Shown in pieces: positions 58,553 through 64,000 of a stretch of 64,000 nucleotides of DNA. The notes under the pieces are model-generated. The model did not search any database. It saw only the letters and a list, made by a program, of their open reading frames with translations, and was not told the origin of the DNA. The stretch is taken from NCBI RefSeq assembly GCF_003285545.1, contig NZ_QLNV01000013.1, forward strand, positions 1 through 64,000. Direction: 5' to 3'. Every line of letters starts with the position of its first letter. Position 1 is the first letter of the stretch. The translations under genes were made by a program, and so were the position numbers. Source of the stretch: Sinomicrobium soli (GTDB lineage: Bacteria > Bacteroidota > Bacteroidia > Flavobacteriales > Flavobacteriaceae).

Positions 58553-61500
58553 TTAAAAACTTACGTTCAACCCAATAGTATACGTTCTGGGTTTGGGATA
58601 GTCAAAAAAGGTGATCCCCTGGGCAAAGGCATCCCCGTAGGTAGTCACTTCGGGATCATAACCGCTGTAATCGGTTATAATAAAAAAGTTCTGAAGAGAT
58701 GCGTAAACCCTCAGGTTCCCGAGCCTTAATTTATCCAGTACCTCCGAGGGAAAATTATACCCCAGGATCAGGTTGCGCCCCCTGATAAAGGACCCGTCCT
58801 CCACCATTCTGCTGTCTACCGTAGAAGTGTATCCGGCTCTTACGGGCCTGTTGGCTGCAATCATGGTATTCTGATTGTCCGGTGTCCATCCGTTCAGTAC
58901 GGTAGCATAACTGTTCGCCTGTCCCGTCCTGTCTTCCCCGGAATGTTTTGAAAGGTTCAGGATATCGTTCCCGTACATAAACTGCAAATCCAGGGTCAGG
59001 TCGAAATTCTTGTAGCGGAAGGTATTGAACAAGGCCCCGAAGCCTTCGGCAAAACCATTTCCTATGATCACACGGTCCGCATCGTTGATCTGTCCGTCCC
59101 CGTTGGTATCGGCATGCTTGATATCTCCCGGCAAGGCCCCGTACGACGCCGCTTCCGAGGCCTCGTCAGCCCCCCAGGTACCCAGTCTTTTGAGACCGTA
59201 AAAAGACCCGACCGACTCTCCGACTCTCAGAATATTGGTATTGGAAAGGAACCAGGGATTGGGAAATATATCGTCATCCGCCTCTCCCAGGGCCAGGATC
59301 TCGTTTTTGTTCACGGAGAGGTTAAAAGATGTGGTCCAGGTAAAATCCTCGGTATCGATATTGGTCGTATTCAGGGAAATTTCAAATCCCTTGTTCTCCA
59401 TACTCCCGACATTGGTATAAATACTGGAATAACCGCTGGAGGTAGGGATCGGGGCATCGAGCAACATGTCGGTCGTCTTTTTATAGTAAAAATCGGTTTC
59501 CAGTCTTATGCGGTTGTCAAAGAAACCGAATTCCACACCGGCATCGAACTGTGCGGTCTTTTCCCATTTCAGGTCCGGGTTGGCCAGCGAACCTATCCCT
59601 GTGCCCGAGGCCCTGTCTCCGCCCAGGATAGCCGTATTTGCCGCCATATTGGCCAGAGACTGGTAAACCCCTATTTCAGAGTTCCCGGTTTCACCGTAGC
59701 TCGTTCTGAGCTTTAATGTAGACAGTCCGTGGCTGTCTCTCAGGAAATCTTCTTCCGAAACTTTCCACGCAAATGCCGCCGAGGGAAAGAAAGCCCTTTT
59801 TTTATCGGCCCCGAATTTCGAAGAACCGTCGAGCCGGCCCGTTACCGTAAACAGGTATTTGTTCATCAGGCTGTAATTTACCCGGGCAAAATAGGAATTC
59901 ATGGCCCATTTTTCGTTCAGCGAGGTAGGGGTGAGCGGGTTAGATCCCGCTTCGAGATTATTCCACATATAGAAATCATCGTTAAAGCCCCTGCTTCCCG
60001 CACGGCTCCTGAAAAAGTCGTACTGCTGCCATCCCAGTCCGGCCAGGGCGGTAAGCCTGTGGTCTTCATTAAATTCCTTCGTATAGGTCAGGTAGTTCTC
60101 AAACTGCCAGTAGTTGGTCCTGGTATTTTCTACCCAGGCCTCCCCGTTGTAGTCCGCACTGAGCTGACGCAGGTCCTTACCGGAGTAAAAGCTTTCCTGG
60201 ATATTCTGGATATTCATTCCGAGACTGGTCTTGAGTTCCAGCCCTTCCGCCAGGTCGATAGTTGCACTGACATCCCCCAGAACACTCTGGGTCTTGAAAA
60301 TATCCTTTCTGTTCTCCAGCAGGTTTACGGGGTTTTCGCCCCCCTCCATATTGGGGTAGTCCCCATTGCCGCCCCAGCTACCGTCTTCATACTTTACAGG
60401 AATTATCGGAAGGGTCTCCACGATCATTCTCAGCGGAGTAAGGCCTCCTACCGAACCGTCGACCCTGTTCTCCTCGATGTGGTTAAAGGTAATGCCCCCG
60501 CTTACTTTCATCCATTCCTTGACCTGGCTGTCTATCACGAACCGGCCGGAATACCGTTTCAAATACGATTGCTTGACAATACCTTCCTGATCTGCATAGT
60601 TCAGGAATATCCCGTACGAGGTATCGTCGTTGCCCCCGGTAAAGGAAAGGTTATGGTTCTGTGTAATTGCGGTACGCATGGCTTCCTTTTGCCAGTCGGT
60701 ATCGTACAGCGGGTTGCCTTCGGCATCAAAAAGCCGACGGTTCTCCCTGTATTCCATAGGGTTTACATATATCCCGTTGGCCCACTCGTCCGGGTCGTAG
60801 ATACTGGCATTGTTATACGCATTCATCTCCACCTGCAGAAACTCCTGTGCGTTGAGAACATCCAGTCTTTTGGAAAGCTCCCCTATGCTCAGGAAGGTAT
60901 CGTAACTGACGCGGCCACCTTCCTTGCTTCCTCTTTTTGTAGTAATGATAATGACCCCGTTAGCGCCCCGGGCCCCGTAGATCGCGGTAGCGGAAGCGTC
61001 TTTCAGTACCTCCATCGATTCGATATCGTTGGGGTTCAGGTAATTGATAGGCCCGGCCCCAATGACCCCGTCTACCACGTACAGCGGACCATTACTGGCA
61101 TTAATGGAGTTGTTACCACGTATCCTGACGTTGGTGTTACCTCCCGGACGCCCGGAGTTGGTAGACACATTGACCCCGGCCGCCCTGCCCGCCAGGGCCT
61201 GTTCGGGGTTGGTTACCGGCGCTTCCTGGAGCGATTCGCTGCTAACTGTCGAGACTGCCCCTGTCAGGTCAGATCTTCTTTGCGTTCCGTAACCAACGAC
61301 CACCACTTCATCCAGAGCCTGGGTATCCTCTTCAAGAGTAACATTCAGGGTTGTCTCTCCCGATACATCGATTTCCTGTTCCCTGTAACCGATATAGCTG
61401 AACACCAATACGGCATCTTCGGGAACACCGTCCAGGGTATAATTCCCGTCAAAATCAGACTGGGTACCGTTGGTCGTTCCCTTGACCACAATATTGGCCC

Positions 61501-61624
61501 CGGGAAGAGGTCCTGTAGCATCAGAAACGGTCCCGGAAACCGTAATCTGAGCATACACTTGTGCCCCGACAGCACAAAAAAATGCTGTAAAAAGCAAAAG
61601 CCTTCGCATTAAACTTGTCTTCAT
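58553..61624 (-). CDS. SusC/RagA-family TonB-dependent receptor of the mannoside locus
   Basis: A 1023-residue outer-membrane transporter. The signal peptide MKTSLMRRLLLFTAFFCAVG begins at the ATG at 61624; an open frame extends to 61738, but that part would include promoter and operator sequence. Domains in order: carboxypeptidase-regulatory-like (about 28-105, ITVSGTVSDATGPLPGANIV), plug (DEVVVVGYGTQRRSDLTGAV; NGPLYVVDGVIG) and barrel ending TYTIGLNVSF. There is no STN domain, so it is not expected to signal through FecR; control by another regulator fits the palindrome upstream. Confidence 0.95.
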   Translation of the reverse strand: MKTSLMRRLLLFTAFFCAVGAQVYAQITVSGTVSDATGPLPGANIVVKGTTNGTQSDFDGNYTLDGVPEDAVLVFSYIGYREQEIDVSGETTLNVTLEEDTQALDEVVVVGYGTQRRSDLTGAVSTVSSESLQEAPVTNPEQALAGRAAGVNVSTNSGRPGGNTNVRIRGNNSINASNGPLYVVDGVIGAGPINYLNPNDIESMEVLKDASATAIYGARGANGVIIITTKRGSKEGGRVSYDTFLSIGELSKRLDVLNAQEFLQVEMNAYNNASIYDPDEWANGIYVNPMEYRENRRLFDAEGNPLYDTDWQKEAMRTAITQNHNLSFTGGNDDTSYGIFLNYADQEGIVKQSYLKRYSGRFVIDSQVKEWMKVSGGITFNHIEENRVDGSVGGLTPLRMIVETLPIIPVKYEDGSWGGNGDYPNMEGGENPVNLLENRKDIFKTQSVLGDVSATIDLAEGLELKTSLGMNIQNIQESFYSGKDLRQLSADYNGEAWVENTRTNYWQFENYLTYTKEFNEDHRLTALAGLGWQQYDFFRSRAGSRGFNDDFYMWNNLEAGSNPLTPTSLNEKWAMNSYFARVNYSLMNKYLFTVTGRLDGSSKFGADKKRAFFPSAAFAWKVSEEDFLRDSHGLSTLKLRTSYGETGNSEIGVYQSLANMAANTAILGGDRASGTGIGSLANPDLKWEKTAQFDAGVEFGFFDNRIRLETDFYYKKTTDMLLDAPIPTSSGYSSIYTNVGSMENKGFEISLNTTNIDTEDFTWTTSFNLSVNKNEILALGEADDDIFPNPWFLSNTNILRVGESVGSFYGLKRLGTWGADEASEAASYGALPGDIKHADTNGDGQINDADRVIIGNGFAEGFGALFNTFRYKNFDLTLDLQFMYGNDILNLSKHSGEDRTGQANSYATVLNGWTPDNQNTMIAANRPVRAGYTSTVDSRMVEDGSFIRGRNLILGYNFPSEVLDKLRLGNLRVYASLQNFFIITDYSGYDPEVTTYGDAFAQGITFFDYPKPRTYTIGLNVSF

Positions 61625-61687
61625 AGATAAATGGTTTAGAATTAAGGTTTTTAATAAATCTTCTCCCTGATTTTCATTAAATGTTCG

Positions 61688-61703
61688 GCTAAAACGTTTT
61701 AGC
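61688..61703. promoter_or_regulatory. 16-bp perfect palindrome, LacI-type operator candidate
   Basis: GCTAAAACGTTTTAGC is fully self-complementary with a central CG, the form of LacI/GalR-family operators. It lies 64-79 nt upstream of the susC start codon at 61624. No LacI-family gene is in the window. Confidence 0.65.
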
Positions 61704-61821
61704 GAAATGTGAAAATTTTTAATCCCCCCCTCGTTCACCCGTTATAAAACGCAGGGAAAATCTGCAGAATACGAGCCGAAAAAAATCAGGTACATTTCGG
61801 CACAAGGACATTTCACATTTC
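61704..61821. repeat. 11-bp inverted repeat spaced by 96 nt
   Basis: GAAATGTGAAA (61704-61714) and TTTCACATTTC (61811-61821) are perfect reverse complements. The left arm directly abuts the 16-bp palindrome. It may be a second pair of regulator sites. Confidence 0.55.
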
Positions 61822-62204
61822 ATCCGGTGAGTAAAGATTTACAGATTTGGTTGTTAATTTTTAACACTTTGTTCAGACATGCTATTTTACGCAAAAAAAA
61901 TATATCTGGCAAAAATAAGGTCATAGAATTGTATTTTTAAGAAAACACCATTGGCTTTCCTTTATAGATTATTATTACTAAACACATACTTTTCAAGATC
62001 AATTTACACAAAAAACAATATTTGATTAAGCGATAACCCCTTATTAACATAATTTATACAAAATTCATTAAAAACAAAGATTACCGGCAAGCTGTTTTAC
62101 TGTTATCAAACCCGGCTGCAATTGCAATGACCGTCATTTGCGGAAATCATCGGCTACTCCTGCCTCCGGATTCTTGTTTGCAAATGCCGGTTATGATATA
62201 AAAC

Positions 62205-62235
62205 GAAAAAGAGGGACGATATGGCCCTCTTTTTC
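62205..62235 (-). terminator. Terminator of the third SusC/SusD operon
   Basis: GAAAAAGAGGG (62205-62215) pairs with CCCTCTTTTTC (62225-62235) across a 9-nt loop, with a T-rich tract beyond on the minus strand. It is 23 nt past the susD stop, showing that this pair is not co-transcribed with the mannoside locus. Confidence 0.8.
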
Positions 62236-62258
62236 ACTTGCTTTACTTGTTTTACAGT

Positions 62259-63893
62259 TTAATACCCGGGGTTCTGCTTCAGGTTGGGGTTACTGGCAAT
62301 CTGGTTAGATGGTATGGGATATAATTCCCTGTTCGGGTCATTCGAAGGTTCGTGATCCCACCAGCTTGCGGTAACATACTTATCAAACCTTATCAGGTCG
62401 GTCCGCCTTTTGCCTTCAAAAATAAATTCCCTTCCCCTTTCCGCCAGGAGTTCATCCATGGTAAGCGTGGCCGTAGTATACATTGCATCCGGCCAGTCTG
62501 CCCCGGTAAATGCCCTTTCCTTGCTGGCATTGACCAGATCGACAGCCTCCTGGGGAGCAACACCGTCATTCCTGCGCATCAATGCTTCGGCCTTGTTAAA
62601 ATAAATTTCGGTCAGGCGATAGATAACATAATTGTTTTCCTGATAGTTTTCGTCATCAAGGGTTCCCGATTTATACTTGTGAAACCGTGCGCCGCTGTTC
62701 TCCTCGCCTTCGGCCATACTTCCCTCACTGCTGGTATCGCCTTCGCTTTCTCTCCGGATACTATTGACATACACAAAAGGTTGCCCTTCCCATTCCTCGG
62801 TTCCCATAACCGGTTCGTCGGTCCCGTATTTATATTGCGGGCCGAAAAGGAACCACTCTTCTTTTCTGAGGTCGTTTTCTTCAAAGGCATCAAAAGCACT
62901 CGGAATAACCACAAAGGCATTCCATCCTCCATAACCTACATTGAGTACCTCCTTGATGTTGTCGTAGCCCATAAAAAATCCTCCCCAATCAAGAGTGTTT
63001 CCTCCATCCCGGCTATAAGCGATCTGAAAGAGGTTTTCTCTCGCATTCCTGTTGGTATTCCCGAAAGTCTCAAGCAGGTCGGGCGCGAGCTGAGGGGTCC
63101 CGTTAATTCCTCCGGCCTCTCCTTCGATGATCTTGTCGCATGCCGCGATACACTCGTCCCACATGGGAGTTCCTGTCCATTTTTCCGCATTCAGGTATAA
63201 TTCGGAAAGCATGGCATAACCGGCCGTAGCGGTAACCCTTCCTATCAGTTCTTCCGAATAGGGCTGAAGATTGGGTACATTTTCTTCCAGTTCGGTCCTG
63301 ATAAAATCGAAAACCTCTTCACGGGGCCTGGTTTCGGGATTCGTAGGCTGTCCGTAAGCAATTTCCGTTACGACCGGGACATTTCCCCAGAGTTCCATGA
63401 TCTTCATATAGTGAAAAGCCCGGAGTACCCGAAGTTCAGACAATATGCTTTCCAGCTCCGTATCGGTCATTTCGAGTGCTGTCGCGTCTTCTATGGCCGA
63501 AATATCCTCTATGGCCGCATTGATATACCCTACGCCGGTCCACAACAGCGTCCATGCCGTACGCATTCTTCCTTCATTACTGGTCCAGGTATGATAGTGC
63601 TGCCGGAAGTGATCTCCCCCGTCATAACCGTGCCTTCCCTTCTGCGGCCACGCCAGCTGGTCGGAAGAAAGTTCGGAATGATAGTAATACCCGTTTTGTC
63701 CGCTGGGCGCAATCCAGGCTCCCATATGGGTTATCGGGCGCAGGGCAGCCTGCAATACTTCAAGCCTGTTGCGGTAAAAGTTGTCCTTTACCAGGTCGCT
63801 GTAAAGTTCTTCGTCCAGATCCGTACATCCGTTCGTTCCGAACAAAAGGCCCGTAATCAATATATAGATTATCTTTTTTATATATTTTTTCAT
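62259..63893 (-). CDS. SusD/RagB-family lipoprotein of a third locus
   Basis: A 544-residue lipoprotein (lipobox GTNGCTDLDEELYSDLVKDN). SusD features include VLRAFHYMKIMELWGNVPVV, TATAGYAMLSELYLNAEKWT and the C-terminal LAERGREFIFEGKRRTDLIR. It is clearly different in sequence from the other two SusD proteins here. It lies 12 nt after a susC that runs off the right edge. No enzyme gene follows, so the substrate cannot be guessed. Confidence 0.94.
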   Translation of the reverse strand: MKKYIKKIIYILITGLLFGTNGCTDLDEELYSDLVKDNFYRNRLEVLQAALRPITHMGAWIAPSGQNGYYYHSELSSDQLAWPQKGRHGYDGGDHFRQHYHTWTSNEGRMRTAWTLLWTGVGYINAAIEDISAIEDATALEMTDTELESILSELRVLRAFHYMKIMELWGNVPVVTEIAYGQPTNPETRPREEVFDFIRTELEENVPNLQPYSEELIGRVTATAGYAMLSELYLNAEKWTGTPMWDECIAACDKIIEGEAGGINGTPQLAPDLLETFGNTNRNARENLFQIAYSRDGGNTLDWGGFFMGYDNIKEVLNVGYGGWNAFVVIPSAFDAFEENDLRKEEWFLFGPQYKYGTDEPVMGTEEWEGQPFVYVNSIRRESEGDTSSEGSMAEGEENSGARFHKYKSGTLDDENYQENNYVIYRLTEIYFNKAEALMRRNDGVAPQEAVDLVNASKERAFTGADWPDAMYTTATLTMDELLAERGREFIFEGKRRTDLIRFDKYVTASWWDHEPSNDPNRELYPIPSNQIASNPNLKQNPGY

Positions 63894-63905
63894 CGTCGTG
63901 TCTTT

Positions 63906-64000
63906 TTAGAATCCAACATTCAAACCAATCGTCCAGGATTTGGTCCTGGGATAAAACCCTCTGCTATCTATCCCGGTCTCAAAACCGGCATCTTCCAGTT
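63906..64000 (-). CDS. C-terminal end of a SusC-family receptor (partial)
   Basis: The last 31 codons are visible, ending YPRTKSWTIGLNVGF and a TAA stop. The aromatic end of a TonB-dependent barrel and position directly upstream of susD identify it. The rest lies beyond the window edge. Confidence 0.85.
   Translation of the reverse strand, partial: LEDAGFETGIDSRGFYPRTKSWTIGLNVGF

Larger units (their letters stand above)
61625..62204. other. Regulatory intergenic region before the mannoside susC
   Basis: The AT-rich region contains the palindrome at 61688-61703 and the 11-bp inverted repeat described next to it. TATTTTTG on the minus strand (61917-61910) is an exact -7 match without a clear -33 partner. 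No gene is visible. Confidence 0.6.

Noticed and set aside
59729-61612. 627-codon open frame on the plus strand opposite the mannoside susC
   Set aside because: It is the antisense shadow of a clear SusC gene. Its translation has no recognisable domain and is rich in Gly, Pro, Arg and His as expected from reversed high-GC codons.
61625-61738. N-terminal extension of the mannoside SusC to 61738
   Set aside because: The extra 38 residues precede a standard signal peptide and would place the 16-bp palindrome inside the coding region. The ATG at 61624 fits the family.

Overview
The window comes from a member of the Bacteroidota, almost certainly a Flavobacteriaceae-type bacterium with roughly balanced base composition. 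The evidence is the gliding genes gldE and gldD beside mutY and ssb, SusC/SusD pairs, an ECF sigma factor with a FecR anti-sigma factor, ribosomal protein L21 carrying a helix-hairpin-helix tail, promoters of the TTTG-N19-TAnnTTTG type, and near absence of Shine-Dalgarno sequences. No tRNA, rRNA, CRISPR array, insertion sequence or phage gene was seen. Genus cannot be called from sequence alone.

Layout. 1-6485 is housekeeping: a 24-bp minisatellite, ribonuclease G (rng), a 30-residue very basic peptide gene, an HU-type protein, then mutY, ssb, gldE and gldD on the other strand. 6482-20983 (minus strand) is a self-contained polysaccharide-utilisation-type locus: ECF sigma factor, FecR, SusC with an STN domain, SusD, an arylsulfotransferase-like beta-propeller, a DUF6067-type putative glycosidase and a DUF5107/TPR protein, the last three overlapping by 4 nt. 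21409-25567 (plus strand) holds a DUF4199-like membrane protein, rplU, rpmA and a TonB-dependent siderophore receptor.

25832-46982 is a rhamnose region. It has a complete L-rhamnose catabolic operon (permease, kinase, isomerase, fused aldolase/dehydrogenase) divergent from a GntR-type regulator. This is followed by enzymes for rhamnose-containing glycans: DUF6807, a GH65-like lipoprotein, a GH43-like protein, DUF4450, an esterase, GH105 and GH106. It has no SusC/SusD pair of its own. Interspersed repeats sit in the operon gaps, including a 71-bp inverted pair with one mismatch that flanks the kinase and isomerase genes.

47604-50581 is a sulfur operon: a Crp/Fnr regulator, a TauE/SafE exporter, and a persulfide-dioxygenase-like protein with two rhodanese domains, only one with a catalytic cysteine. 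Two matching palindromes lie upstream. 50937-52127 is a glutaryl-CoA-dehydrogenase-like gene. 52277-61624 is an alpha-mannoside-type locus (SusC, SusD, two GH92 enzymes) with a 16-bp palindrome in front. 62259-64000 is the end of a third SusC/SusD locus cut by the window edge.

The best candidates for something not well described are the ECF/FecR/SusCD/arylsulfotransferase/DUF6067/DUF5107 locus, the palindromes before the sulfur operon and the mannosidase locus, and the inverted repeats inside the rhamnose operon.
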